A DNA stretch of 64,000 nucleotides from Adiantum capillus-veneris. Its lineage: Eukaryota > Streptophyta > Polypodiopsida > Polypodiales > Pteridaceae. The translations under genes were made by a program, and so were the position numbers. This document shows, one piece after another, positions 1 to 9,994 of the stretch. Position 1 is the first letter of the stretch; every line of letters begins with the position of its first letter. The DNA is taken from positions 95,804,412-95,868,411 of the forward strand of contig CM043963.1 of assembly GCA_014529385.2 (NCBI GenBank). The letters run 5' to 3'. The notes under the pieces are model-generated. The model was not told the DNA's origin. It worked only from the letters and a program-made list of their open reading frames with translations, and ran no database searches.

Positions 1-137
1 CTCGTATCCACAAAATATAGACATTAACCAATAAAGACGAGATTATAACCTGGTGGTTTTGATCTCCGTGCACCTCTAGACCGAGGTGTGGGGAGATCAG
101 AGATCACTAGAGAATGTGAGGTAGTATAAAGTATGAA

Positions 138-139
<2 letters not shown>

Positions 140-185
<46 letters not shown>
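140..185. repeat. (AG)n microsatellite
   Basis: Uninterrupted AG dinucleotide run of about 45 bp, directly upstream of the decayed CACTA transposase. It is the first of nine long GA/CT tracts in the window, six of them within the first 6 kb. Confidence 0.97.
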
Positions 186-188
<3 letters not shown>

Positions 189-191
189 AAG

Positions 192-786
192 ATGGAGAAT
201 GCCAATAGAAGATTAAATTTATGTCCAAGTTATACTGTTTTTACATTCATTATGAGTAGTGACGAGGATGTGGGGCCGTCCAACCGAAACACATATCTCT
301 CAACAAGGATCTTATGTCCTTGTAATCAATGCAAGCATGTTGTGCGACGGACAAGACGTGTTTCCTTGCAGCACGTTCGCAAATTTGGCAAGTTTAATCC
401 ATCTATTATAGATCAAGTTGTTGCCAATTATAACTCGTCGGACTCTCACGCTAGCCAACATTTAGCAATCTTGCAACCCAATAGACATGTTCGCGGGCTG
501 TGGTCAAGCACCATACGTGAGGCCACAAGATGTAGCCTCTGACAGCTCGGAGGATGATCATGTAGACCACATTTCCAACGAGGCAATGTTTGAGCCCGAG
601 ATTGATGAAATGATCGAGAAGATCATGGATTCAGAAAGGCTTATCTATGATGATATGAAAAGTGAAGCCGATACGCCATTGTATGATGGAGCACGTGTGT
701 CTAGATTGAAGGCGCTCTTGGTTCTTCTCAACGTGCAGGCAAAGTTTGGATGGAGTGACACTAGTGTCATAACGTTTTGCAGGTGA
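192..786 (+). pseudogene. CACTA tnp2 transposase, N-terminal part (transposase-associated domain)
   Basis: N-terminal region of a plant CACTA (En/Spm) tnp2-type transposase. The first open stretch (192-542) carries the CPCNQC cysteine motif followed by a basic segment and a conserved His, as in the family's transposase-associated domain (Pfam Transpos_assoc). A second stretch (487-786) is in another frame and contains PLYDGA and a GWSD segment, which in intact proteins lie between this domain and the catalytic core. The frame change near 490-540 and the further frame change before the next part show the gene is broken. It is co-linear with the parts that follow, so all belong to one ancestral gene. 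The (AG)n run upstream may lie in the old leader. The family assignment is from remembered motifs, not a search. Confidence 0.75.
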
Positions 787-823
787 TCTATTACAATGTG
801 TTTACTTCAATAAAAAACTCTAG

Positions 824-1684
824 ATGTATAATGATCTGATAGATTACTTACACAAGTGTACCGCATTTTTTTCGCTGTGTAGATTGCTCAAAGAGCACAT
901 ACTACCAGCTGCTGATAATGTGATGCCAGATTCCAAAGAGGAAGCAAGAAAGATCTTGTGGAACTTGGGGATGGATTACAATTTGATTCACGCTTGTCCT
1001 AACGATTGCATTCTTTTCAAAGGGGAATACATAGACATGGAGAAGTGTCCAAAATGTGATTCCGAGAGATATCGAGTAGATCTCCACGGACAAAAAATTC
1101 CACAAAAGGTTTTGCGACATTTTCCTCTGCTTCCTCGCATCAAGAATTTCTTCAAATGTAAGTCCATGGCCACCCTAGCATCATGGCATGAGGAGCATAG
1201 ATCTTCGGATGGTGTGCTATGGATTCCTGCAGATTGCGCAGACTGGAAACATATAGACGATACATGGCCGGATTTTGCCAGGGAAGCTCGGTATTTGTGC
1301 ATAGGCTTGGCTATGGATGGCATAAATCCATTTGGTCAGAGATCAACATCTTATAGTGTATGGCCTGTTGTCATCGTCAACTACAACATTCCCCCGTGGT
1401 TGACTACCAAGAAGGGGCACCTGTTTCTAAGCTTCATTGTGCCGGGGCAGTATAAAGTGAAGAATATGGATGTGTATCTTCATCCACTATTGGAAGAGCT
1501 ACAACAATTGTGGATTGGCATAGAAGTGGTGGATATGAGCCGACACACAGGTCGATGGAATGCTTTGATCAGAGGCATTCTAATGTGGACCATGCATGAC
1601 TATCCCAGACTAATAGAATGCTCATGTGATTTACACTCAAACTCAAACACTATAAATGTTGGATTTTCTCAAGCTTATCTATAG
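824..1684 (+). pseudogene. CACTA tnp2 transposase, catalytic-core part
   Basis: Best-preserved part of the transposase, open for 286 codons. Diagnostic family strings appear in the expected order: IHACPNDCILF, then a CPKC zinc-binding-like pair, VLRHFPLLPRI, a WH then H segment, DGVLWIPAD, GLAMDGINPFG, YSVWPVVIVNYNIPP and the IPG-like VPGQ with DVYLHPLLEELQQLW. Plant tnp2 proteins show all of these. The Asp in MDGINPFG is probably one of the catalytic DDE acidic residues, judging from family descriptions. The stretch stops at 1682-1684 and the homology continues in a different frame, so a frameshift lies near 1685. Function in a live element would be cutting at the CACTA termini in the nucleus. 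Here it is a relic. Confidence 0.85.
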
Positions 1685-1686
1685 TC

Positions 1687-2307
1687 ATGTGTATACATGT
1701 AGGGCTTCAAGCAAGCGGATACAGAGCATGTGTCACATGTGGAGCTAGACTTAATGCACATCGGGCACCCTCATTGAAGAAGCAAATCTACGAAGGTCAT
1801 CAAGCGTATCTTCTAGACAACCATGAGTTACGCGACGGATTTTTGGGAAGAAATCCATCAAGGATGTTTGCACAAGCATAGTTAGAGCAGAAGGAGAGGT
1901 GTGATGACGGTTTGCCCCCAGGGATGAAGAGACTCTCTCTATGGTACAAGTTACCATATTGACCCACACTCATGATCAATCACTTGCTCGATCCAATGCA
2001 CATATTCAAGAATGTGGGTAATCTGTTGTGGGACCATCTAACCGGCAAGAAAGATACTTTGGGAGCCAAGGTTGACCTTAGAAATGTGGATCGTCTAGAG
2101 CAATATTTCCATAGACATCACTCGATGGATCGATAAAACTTTGTAAAGCGCCATGGATTTTGATAGGAGCCCAAGAACGCAAAGTAAAAGAGACCATTTT
2201 GATCTGTGCAAACCCCCACTGGCGTAATGCACTTTCTCCAAACGTGTTTCACTAAAGAAGGGAAGCTTACCGATTTGAAGTCACATGACTGGCATAAAAT
2301 GTGTCAA
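1687..2307 (+). pseudogene. CACTA tnp2 transposase, post-core part
   Basis: This continues the transposase after the frameshift. SGYRACVTCG corresponds to the GHKACPxC segment of tnp2 proteins, and GHQAYLLDNHELRD to the GHRRxL...H segment. After an in-frame TAG at 1879-1881 the same frame goes on with LWYKLPY, a TGA, then LLDPMHIFKNV and LTGKKDT, matching the family's LDVMHIEKNV...GKTKD block. It runs to a TAA at about 2134. Further traces of the same protein follow to HDWHKMCQ just before 2308. There are therefore at least three in-frame stops in this part. The order of the blocks matches intact tnp2 genes. Confidence 0.72.
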
Positions 2308-2382
2308 GTATGTTTGAAGTGGAATATATCATAGTGGAGGTTGGGTAACAAATTTGTGTGTGTACTTTAATATCATTTCTAG
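2308..2382 (+). other. Relic intron in tnp2 transposase
   Basis: GTATGT at 2308 and TTTCTAG ending at 2382 bound a 75-bp stretch. Before it the translation reads HDWHKMCQ; after it comes RVLQYILPLAIEG, which together align with the HDCHxLMQRLLPVAIRG string of tnp2 proteins. The join restores homology across the gap, so this is a likely ancestral intron that has kept canonical borders. Confidence 0.6.
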
Positions 2383-2833
2383 ACGTGTTTTGCAGTATAT
2401 TTTACCGTTGGCCATTGAGGGATGTTTGTCTCCTCACGTCCGTAACACAATCTACAAACTTGCAAAGTTGGTGCAATGGATCTCACACAAGGAGATCAAT
2501 GTAGACTCCATACCATTCGCCAAACTAAACGCTGCGGAGGTTGTGTGCATGTTTGAGAAACACTTTCCTACTACCATGCTAACCATTTAGGTGCATCTTC
2601 TTGTTCACATAGTTGATGAGGTGGAAATAGCTGGCACAATACACTCCAGATGGATGTTCTTTTTAGAACATTTCATGAAAACGCTCAAGTGATATGTGCG
2701 TCAGAAGGCACGTCCGGAGGGTAGCATGGCAGAAGGTTGGCTAGTATCAGAGTCCCTAGTTTACATTGGAGAGTGGCTAGACCGATTTGATAAAGCCCGG
2801 GACACTTTCATACTACCATAGCATTGTGAACAA
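2383..2833 (+). pseudogene. CACTA tnp2 transposase, DUF4218 part
   Basis: Two short open pieces in one register carry the DUF4218 domain found after the catalytic core of plant tnp2 proteins. Visible blocks are ILPLAIEGCL, a FEKHFPTTMLTI segment, then VHLLVHIVDE, RWMFFLEHFMKTLK, YVRQKARPEGSMAEG and a SLVYIGEWL segment. These match the PPSFFDVMVHLxxHL...RWMYPFERYLxxLKxYVRNxARPEGSIAEGY series of the family. In-frame TAG codons interrupt it at about 2588 and TGA at about 2690. The block ends at a GT that begins a second intron. Confidence 0.78.
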
Positions 2834-2913
2834 GTAAGTCTGTAAATAGTTAACATCCAATTTTAGAAGTTATGTGCTTGGAAGCTCTCATGTAAGTTAT
2901 GTGGCTCTGCCAG
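2834..2913 (+). other. Second relic intron in tnp2 transposase
   Basis: GTAAGT at 2834 and CTCTGCCAG ending at 2913 bound an 80-bp AT-rich stretch. Removing it joins the DUF4218 region to a QVIFHPT segment typical of the downstream domain, so canonical splice borders appear to be preserved. Confidence 0.55.
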
Positions 2914-3220
2914 GTGATATTTCATCCTACAAAGTCTGCATCAAATTGGTGGTACGTCATAGAGGTAGCCCCTTGTGGTGCATGGACGTATGAGGGCGGC
3001 CATGTGCTAATCACAGTAGCATCAATGGAGGAGATCGGAGAAGATGCTCAGTCAGAAGCCGTTGAGTTGGTGCCATACGAGCATCAAGCTTCTACTCTCT
3101 ATGGGATGCATGCAGAGGATCTACAAAAAGAAACATAGGACATCTTCCTAAATGGAGAGCTCTATATAGATATAGGGAGTTATGATGAGCTATGCAAGGA
3201 TGAGAGAGAGACCTCTTAAA
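2914..3220 (+). pseudogene. CACTA tnp2 transposase, C-terminal tail (DUF4216-like)
   Basis: The segment VIFHPTKSASNWWYVIEVAP resembles the QVFYxxDPxxxxWxVV segment of the DUF4216 domain near the C-terminus of plant tnp2 proteins. The tail is acidic (EEIGEDAQSEAVELVPYE). The reading frame meets a TAG at 3136-3138 and remains coding-like to a TAA near 3220. No terminal inverted repeat was seen immediately downstream, so the element does not obviously end here. Confidence 0.5.
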
Positions 3221-3419
3221 TCCATAAACATTGTATTTGAATAATTTTGCTCCGTTTTATCATATATATTGTAATCATGTGGCTTTTGTTCCATTCTTGT
3301 CTATATGTTATACTTGAGAAAGTTAAAATTGTGTCTAATCGTCATTGCGTCCACTCCAGGTATGCTCCAGGTATGTTCTCACAAGCAGGGACACTCCTCG
3401 ATGTGTTGTGAAAGTCTGA

Positions 3420-3522
3420 TATGCTGGCGCAGCACTGCGCTCCGAGTGCCATGGAGACTGAGGCTGCAATCGCGAAGGAGGTGATCCATCTCTGCTCATA
3501 GATGTTGCTCATCCCTCCACTA
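3420..3522 (+). repeat. Extra partial copy of foldback arm
   Basis: Starts at GCAGCACTGCGCTCCGAGTG and repeats part of the left arm of the inverted repeat at 3571-3876. It then runs into a sequence equivalent to the reverse complement of that structure's loop (CTCTGCTCATAGATG). The locus thus holds three related arms. The loop in this copy has the opposite orientation to the loop between the other two arms. Confidence 0.8.
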
Positions 3523-3570
3523 GATCTAGTTGATCGGGCAAAAGAGACGCTAAGAAGCACTACTGCTGAG

Positions 3571-3870
3571 AGGACTCATAAAGGGGGAGGGATTCTTGTG
3601 TAGAGAGATTCCTGTGAAGTTCTTGTGAATTTGTCTCCCGTGTACATTCTACATATCTTGTAAAAGCACTGCGCTCCGAGTGCAATGGAGACTGAGGCTG
3701 CAATCGCAAAGGAGGGACGAGCAGCATCTATGAGCAGAGACGCATCACCTCCTTTGCGATTGCAGCCTCCGTCTCCATCGCACTCGGAGTGCAGTGCTTT
3801 TACAAGATACATAGAATGCACATAGGAGACAAATTCACAAGAACTTCACAGGAATCCCTCCCCCTTTATG

Positions 3871-3876
<6 letters not shown>
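3571..3876. repeat. Large inverted repeat (foldback element)
   Basis: The left arm, 3571-3715, begins AGGACTCATAAAGGGGGAGG. The right arm, 3748-3876, is its reverse complement, ending CCCCCTTTATGAGTCCT. The loop is about 32 bp. The arms match closely apart from an extra stretch of about 16 bp in the left arm and scattered substitutions. A transcript would fold into a stem of roughly 130 bp. The right arm runs straight into a 60-bp CT microsatellite. It could be a foldback transposon or MITE, or a small-RNA-producing hairpin. No open frame of note is inside. Confidence 0.9.

Positions 3877-3934
<58 letters not shown>
3875..3934. repeat. (CT)n microsatellite
   Basis: CT run of about 60 bp abutting the right arm of the foldback element. 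Confidence 0.97.
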
Positions 3935-3936
<2 letters not shown>

Positions 3937-4367
3937 ACATATAATCTATAATATAGATTATAACTTGTCCATTTTTTCTTCTCCACTCAATTTAAATATT
4001 AAATGTTCGTGTGGTTAATGTAGGTATGGATGATGATGAGTTTCTTTCTTCTTTGTCACTCCAACTGAGGAGGTGAAACGAGGACCGTCATCGCTCTGGA
4101 GCACCATCATGTCGTTCCATTCCTTTAGCGTCTCCCTCTGTTTTGGAGCATTTATTGGGCTCTAAAGCTTTGGTGTTGACGAGACAACCTTCACACTCGT
4201 CTAGGCACCAACACTCTAGTGGTGGCGACGACGGTTTCTATGGGGATGCCCCCGCTGATGCCTCGACACGAGACTTACCATACACCGAGCGACATTTTCC
4301 GAGCGAACCAAAATCTGAGCGAATATTTATACAACAGGGGCCTAATTTTTGAGCACTCAGCTTCTCC

Positions 4368-4369
<2 letters not shown>

Positions 4370-4426
<57 letters not shown>
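4370..4426. repeat. (GA)n microsatellite
   Basis: GA run of about 57 bp. The 435 bp between this and the preceding CT run holds no recognisable gene. An open stretch there is low-complexity and unconvincing. Confidence 0.97.
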
Positions 4427-4429
<3 letters not shown>

Positions 4430-5302
4430 ATGCACTAGCAAGAGTACCTAGCATTCAAGAGCTTTCCTTGTCGGATAAGCTAGATTAAATAAGTTTAAGT
4501 TATATGATTTCTTCAGCTTGAAAATTGAAGTGATCTAGCCAAATTCACAACACGTGGCAGTGCTGCATATCTTAAAGACAATCTATCCTAATGGGTGTTT
4601 TGACACTCTAATTTTTTGAAATCTTGGAGGATACCTTTGCAACCTCATAGCCATGGAAAGAAAACTCCTTGAGCAGCCCAGAGCATTGATCTCGTGATGC
4701 CATCATCATAGTAAAATTCATTGTCCTCGTCATTGTTATTTTTCTTGTGAGCTCCCCTCTATTAGGCTCCCTACCCTGCATTGTTTGAGAAAAATTATTT
4801 TTCCAAACATATAAAATTCCTTTTCTTGAATTTAGCATAAGAGGAAATTTTCAAAAATTAGATTTATTTTTCAAGTTTTTACACTATTTTTCTCTATTTT
4901 GAGGTGTAATTTCTCCTTTTCCCCTTGCTCTCAACCGGCATTTTTGAAATTGAAAACGGCACTATATTAAGATGAGACACATTTTTTCTTGAACACTACT
5001 ACTTTGTGTCCTTGCCCGATAGCTATCGTCTCTAGACTGCATTTTTGCCTTGCATGATGCAACGGCCCATGTTTGCCCTACCTTTTTGTCCTTTGTCCCA
5101 AGATTCTTATTAATCCCACGCTTTCAAAACTTGACCCACCTACTATATACTCTTCATTAAACAAAAAAAATTTATTCAAAGATTGATTTCCCCTTGGACC
5201 AGCTAGGGCATTCCCCCTCTTGCCATGCTCGCCCTCCCCCCAAACCCTCTTTCTAGTGATGCTTTTCCTCCCTTCCCACCACACCACCTGCTCGCCTTTA
5301 GC
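4427..5302. other. Unassigned sequence between microsatellites
   Basis: AT-rich sequence with pyrimidine-rich patches. Short open frames on both strands have no recognisable domains. No RNA gene, transposon terminus or tandem repeat was seen. Confidence 0.5.
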
Positions 5303-5321
5303 CACACACACACACACACAT

Positions 5322-5360
<39 letters not shown>
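5303..5360. repeat. Compound (CA)n-(GA)n microsatellite
   Basis: CA run at 5303-5320, a short spacer, then a GA run at 5325-5360. Confidence 0.97.
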
Positions 5361-5363
<3 letters not shown>

Positions 5364-5585
5364 ACGTACTCCCGATCCAGACCACTCCGGCACATAAACA
5401 TCCGGGGCACTGTTTATGCGTGGAAGCTATCTTACCAGATCCCTTCTTTGAATTATGAGTGGAAAACATGTCATCAAGGCCCCTTATTGTTTTGATTAAG
5501 CTATGGAAGGGTGTATCATTGTTGTACTAAATGTGTAGTTAGAGGCATTGCCATCCGGTTATGTGCTGTAAAATTGCCAACTTGC

Positions 5586-5588
<3 letters not shown>

Positions 5589-5626
<38 letters not shown>
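5589..5626. repeat. (AG)n microsatellite
   Basis: AG run of about 38 bp. Confidence 0.97.
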
Positions 5627-5629
<3 letters not shown>

Positions 5630-5702
5630 TAAGCATTGGGAAGCAGGGGATTACGTGGACCTATATGGACAATTTTTTAATAAAAAAATGAATACATCCC
5701 CA

Positions 5703-5748
5703 CTGGTTTGTTGTTGCAACCAGCGCGCTGGTTGCAACAACAAACCAG
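5703..5748. repeat. Perfect 46-bp palindrome without spacer
   Basis: Begins CTGGTTTGTTGTTGCAACC and is exactly self-complementary about the centre of the GCGC between 5725 and 5726. All 46 positions pair, with no spacer and no mismatch. Flanks are not self-complementary. Such a structure could extrude as a cruciform or arise from template switching. It could also be the fused ends of a small inverted element. Confidence 0.95.
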
Positions 5749-5849
5749 GGAGCTAGTAGAGCATGTGGCGCCACAGCCTGAGGAAGTAGCCCTACATTTC
5801 CCTTCCTTCGCCAATATAGTACCAACCTCATTTCCCTCATCCTTCCTTC

Positions 5850-5852
<3 letters not shown>

Positions 5853-5901
<49 letters not shown>
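5853..5901. repeat. (CT)n microsatellite
   Basis: CT run of about 49 bp, sixth long GA/CT tract in the first 6 kb. Confidence 0.97.
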
Positions 5902-5905
<4 letters not shown>

Positions 5906-6695
5906 CAAGCCTACGACCTCCTCGACAAAGTCCACATTTTATATAGCTCTACCCAGTGACATACCTTGACGGTGCTGAACATGAAGTATCACTTCTATCT
6001 GCTCTTGTTGCGCTCACTTCTATCCGTGTTGAACGTGCTGGAACCACTCCGTGTCGGCGCGGACTGGTTTCGACAGGTTTCACAAAGTTCTTTCCTCACT
6101 ATGGGCAAAAACGATCTGCAGGGCGTTGATGCATGATGTTGTCCAGGCGACCCTCCTCTAGGCATCTCTCTTTGCTTAATAAGACGTAGATGAAGACTGA
6201 AGCAGTAGAGACGCCATGGCATGAAACAGGAGATCAGACGCTAAGCGAAGAAAGTAGGGCTAGGGGCTATCTATTTGCTGAAAGCAGAATCAAGCCAACC
6301 ATGGAAGCATCAAGGCCTCATGCTACTTGACAACAGCTCTGCTGCAAAACACACTAGCAATATTGCAAGTTGTAGGTACTATGTTATGAAAATGTAGTGC
6401 TGCTGCGTAATATGTTACCAGGAGAAGTAGTTCGCATTCTGGTTTTTATAGGCATGCCGGTTGGCTGAGTTGGTGACCACCCCTGAAGCCCTATTTAACT
6501 TTCAACATGGCATCCCTGTCTCGTCGACGTGTGGCTATTCGCTTTTGCCACCACCTTATTAAAAAACGGCATCTTGGAAGCTTTCCCGTAGACTACAGTG
6601 CCCAGTAGTAGCAAGAACAATTAAGTTTGGCATGCATCGCCATAGTAAAGGATCCGCAAAAGGCGCTTAGCAGGCAGGACAACCAATGACGAGTC
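5902..6695. other. Unassigned sequence
   Basis: No gene or repeat was recognised. A string resembling a Pol III A box (TGGCTGAGTTGG, about 6469-6480) has no convincing B box downstream, so no tRNA or SINE is called. Confidence 0.4.
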
Positions 6696-7205
6696 TTATT
6701 GTGATAGCAAGGGCGTATTCATAGAAGGCAGGTGTGCCATGATCAATAATGGAGGTTATCGCTACAATCATCGATGATACCATGTTACGCCGTGGTCACA
6801 CGAACATAGTTATCCATAGAGGATAACCAGGTTATTGTGATAGCAAGGGCGTATTCATAGAAGGCAGATGTTCCATGATCAATAACGCCGTGGTCACACG
6901 AACATAGTTATCCATAGAGGATAACCAGGTTATTGTGATAGCAAGGGCGTATTCATAGAAGGCAGATGTTCCATGATCAATAATGCAGGCAGGTTATCGC
7001 TGCAATCATCGATGATACCATGTTACGCCGTGGTCACATGAACATAGCTATCCATAGAGGATAACCAGGTTATTGTGATAGCAAGGGCGTATTCATAGAA
7101 GGCAGGTATGCCATGATCAATAATGCAGGTTAGCGCTACAATCATCGATGATACCATGTTACACCGTGGTCACACGAACATAGTTATCCATAGAGGATAA
7201 CTAGG
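6696..7205. repeat. Tandem repeat, four units of about 137 bp
   Basis: Units start at 6696, 6832, 6930 and 7070 with TTATTGTGATAGCAAGGGCG and end GAGGATAACCAGG or GAGGATAACTAGG. Unit lengths are about 136, 98, 140 and 136 bp. Unit 2 lacks a block of roughly 40 bp containing ATCATCGATGATACC, itself a short palindrome. Units differ by only a few substitutions, so the amplification is fairly recent. No coding capacity is seen across the array. Confidence 0.93.
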
Positions 7206-8485
7206 CATAATTAATGCGATCTCATTTATAGCATGCGTTGGCTAGGCTCATTTTGGCCACGCGTAGATATGCTTGCAAGGCACAAGCAGGTGGAGGCCAA
7301 GTCGGTTGGTCATCCCATCGTGCATATGATAATGAGAGAGGACCCAGTCTATTTGCTGCTAAAGAGCTAGAAAAGCTACCTCGTAGAAGGCCACACTACA
7401 CTACTGCAATGAACTCTTACGTAAACATTGTCGTGATAAATTGAATGCATTGTCCCTAGCTTAGACAATGCTTGAGAGAAACCAAGGTTTAGTGTACTTC
7501 CACCTAGAAATTTTTTGATTTACCTTCAGATTTTAAATTTAGAGGTGAGAAAACCTACAAAATTTAGACAATTTTAGTGTAATTTAATGTAAAAACCTTT
7601 TAGTTTAATCAATTTACATCTAGTGTTTGGTATATGTAAGTGTAAAGATGAAATGCTTTTTGCGGGTCGGTATGCACTTGTTTTACCCATTTAATGAAAG
7701 GTAGCCAAGCTTTGGTTGATGAGGAAAGGGATTTCAAATGAGAGGGTGGAAGACCTAAGCTATTTGTTGTGGCACTACTCCATTGTACCAAAGACTCAAG
7801 GTGCATTTTTAGGACACCTAAACATACAAGGTCCTCTCACTTTTCTATGAGAGCTTGTAAAGCTTGAGCGCAAAGAAAATAACATGGGAGAGTATGTTTA
7901 TGCTATTGATCATAAGGTTTCTTAGTTCTATAAAATTGTTCTGTCTACTTCTCCATTGCAAGAAACATTGGTTCCAAGATTCACAAATATTTATCAAAGA
8001 AGACCTCCACAAAAACATCCATCATTGGGCAAGTGTTATTGATATCATTAGTAGATGATTTCCATTGCATACCAACATTATGATCGCGCTTAGTCAAGCT
8101 CTAGAAGTAATGCAAGGCGGTGAGCATCCATCATAGTATGATTGATATATTTCTTTTGAGATGCATCCACAATGTGATAACTAAAGCATTTATGGTATGG
8201 AACAACGATTTGATGAGCATTTTTGGGCAGAATATGTAGCTTGCAATAGTGACTTGTTTAAAGTGCGGTGCACTTTAGTAGGTGTTAATGCCACTTGCAA
8301 TGTGTTAATGTAGATTGCAACTACATTGTTAGGATGTGCAACATGACATATTTATTTTATTCAATATACCATGTGCTTGCATCAATTTGTCAGGGGTAAT
8401 GCTCATATTTGCTTGAAAATTGTCTTTGCTCGGTTTTCTTTGCTCACTAATTGGAAAGCCCCCCTCGACACCGCCTCGTGTTTGA
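7206..8485. other. Unassigned AT-rich sequence
   Basis: Short open frames only, with no recognisable domain. The stretch lies between the tandem repeat and the tnp1-like gene and may be part of the presumed large CACTA element. Confidence 0.4.
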
Positions 8486-9190
8486 CGAGGCTCCTTACTC
8501 TTCCCTTCTTTGCCTACCCCCACACCAACCACGGCATCACCATCTACGCCAGGTGTTGCGCGGCTATCAGTGGTTCTTGGCTACACACCACTAGCTACTC
8601 CTCCGAGAGCCACCCCAGTCGACACTCCTTGCTTCGGGGCCCAGACTCCAGTGGAGACACCTGACGTCCATACCCCCATCGAGACATCGTTAGAGATTCC
8701 TACCAAGACACCCAGGTTCATGTGTCACAGGCAAGAGGACTTGTCGTACTCGGTCGACATCAGCGACGACATCATCATGGATGACGAAGGAAAAAAGGTG
8801 ATCTCGCACATGTGCGGTCTTTGCTCTCAGGTGTTTAGACACTACATACTAAACAACTGGAGTGAAGTGTCAAATGAATTAAAAGACAGAGTCATCATCA
8901 TGTTGCATGACGAGTTTCCCACGTCAAGTCGGGATGAGTGCTTCAATGAAGACGTAATGAAGGTTCGAATGCGCGAATATTGCAAGCACAAGCGTTCTGA
9001 AGTACAAAAAGCAATAAAGCATGGGTGGAACATACTAGATTGTCTGGCCAAATAAGATTGGAAGAATGTGAAGCGAGCAGCGCGCGAAAATCCTGACAAG
9101 TGAAAGCAACAAAAGGACACATCCAAAGCGCGAGTAGAGGTAGGGAGCCCACACCACTCGCGCGAGTGGGCATCATTTGAGGCTGATTTT
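8486..9190 (+). pseudogene. CACTA tnp1-like protein, exon 1 (Transposase_24-type)
   Basis: An open stretch bounded upstream by a TGA at 8483-8485. A Pro/Thr-rich region (TPTPTTASPSTPG, TPVETPDVHTPIET) is followed by a region resembling the Transposase_24 (PTTA/En/Spm) domain: an NNWSEVSNELKDRVI segment, then VRMREYCKHKRSEVQKAIKHG and, past a TAA at 9053-9055, DWKNVKRAARENPDK. That order fits tnp1/TNPA-like second proteins of plant CACTA elements, which bind subterminal repeats. At least two further in-frame stops lie before a GTAAGTG splice donor at 9191. It is on the same strand as, and downstream of, the tnp2 relic, as in En/Spm elements. The domain call is by motif resemblance. Confidence 0.65.
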
Positions 9191-9284
9191 GTAAGTGTTT
9201 TTGCATTGCACTTTAGATTTGGTAGCTACATCTATTTGTACTTTTAAATTCTAACATAATGGATTCTTTGTATGTTTTGAACAG
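9191..9284 (+). other. Relic intron in tnp1-like gene
   Basis: GTAAGTG at 9191 and TTTGAACAG ending at 9284 bound an AT-rich 94-bp stretch. The flanking coding-like sequences read FEADF before and WSMTGCDFTPYKHKY after. Confidence 0.5.
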
Positions 9285-9389
9285 TGGTCGATGACAGGAT
9301 GTGACTTCACACCGTACAAGCACAAGTACGCAAGCAGAAAGGGCTTATACACCCTGATGGTGGACATTCTGAGTTCTCGCGGCGGCATG
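9285..9389 (+). pseudogene. tnp1-like exon 2
   Basis: Coding-like 105-bp segment (WSMTGCDFTPYKHKYASRKG) between a canonical acceptor at 9284 and a GTTAGT donor at 9390. A following pyrimidine-rich stretch ends TTTTTCTGCAG at 9511, where a third exon would start. Confidence 0.5.
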
Positions 9390-9511
9390 GTTAGTATTTC
9401 ACTTTACTCTTTTACGTTTGTTGTATTTTAATGATAAGCTAAGAAAATAGATTGTTTTGTAATTATATGTTTATACTTACAGAAAGTACGTCTTATTGTT
9501 TTTTTCTGCAG

Positions 9512-9580
9512 AATCCGACAGATACGCCGCATGGACGCGATGAGAAGTCTGATTAGACATCAGTCTAGCCGTATCCAGAT
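9512..9580 (+). pseudogene. tnp1-like exon 3 (start)
   Basis: Sequence after the TTTTTCTGCAG acceptor is GC-richer than its surroundings for about 60 bp (NPTDTPHGRDE in one frame) before becoming AT-rich. It probably marks the last coding exon of the tnp1-like relic. Confidence 0.35.
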
Positions 9581-9954
9581 AGCATTAGTTTACTTTTGTC
9601 ATAGCATGTATACGCCTTTTTGTAACTACTGGAAAACCATGTATTTTCTCAATAATGACAATTGTGTTGTAATTATTACATTTGCAAAACTTAACAATCA
9701 AGTGATTTTGCCTATGATGTGTATAATTGTCGATCATTGATTTACTTTCATCAATTTACTTTCGTCCAATCACTTTTGTCAATTTTGTATCTTTATTCTC
9801 CAAACAATACTATGCATGATGGAGTTAATGGTTATATTGTCTTGTGGGTGACTACTTTGGGTCTATACCTTGCACTTTTTTTCAAAGGTGAATCTGGGAT
9901 TATCTTGGATTTCAATCAGGTTTACTCTATTCTGGAAACATTCAATATGGTTGA

Positions 9955-9987
9955 TGGGTGGCAAGGCATTCAATGCCCTACCACCCA
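9955..9987. repeat. Short inverted repeat
   Basis: TGGGTGG pairs with CCACCCA, and GGCATT with AATGCC, across 33 bp. It lies just before the CACTA subterminal repeats. Confidence 0.7.
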
Positions 9988-9994
9988 AAAAAAT

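Noticed and set aside
5078-5959. Overlapping open frames of about 80-110 codons on both strands
   Set aside because: They are held open by GA/CT and CA repeats, which encode Ser-Leu or Arg-Glu runs; no domain or start context supports a gene.
6460-6550. tRNA or SINE suggested by an A-box-like string TGGCTGAGTTGG
   Set aside because: No B box (GGTTCGANNCC) at a suitable distance and no cloverleaf fold visible.
7238-7444. 68-codon open frame after the tandem repeat
   Set aside because: Short, no motif, no conserved context.
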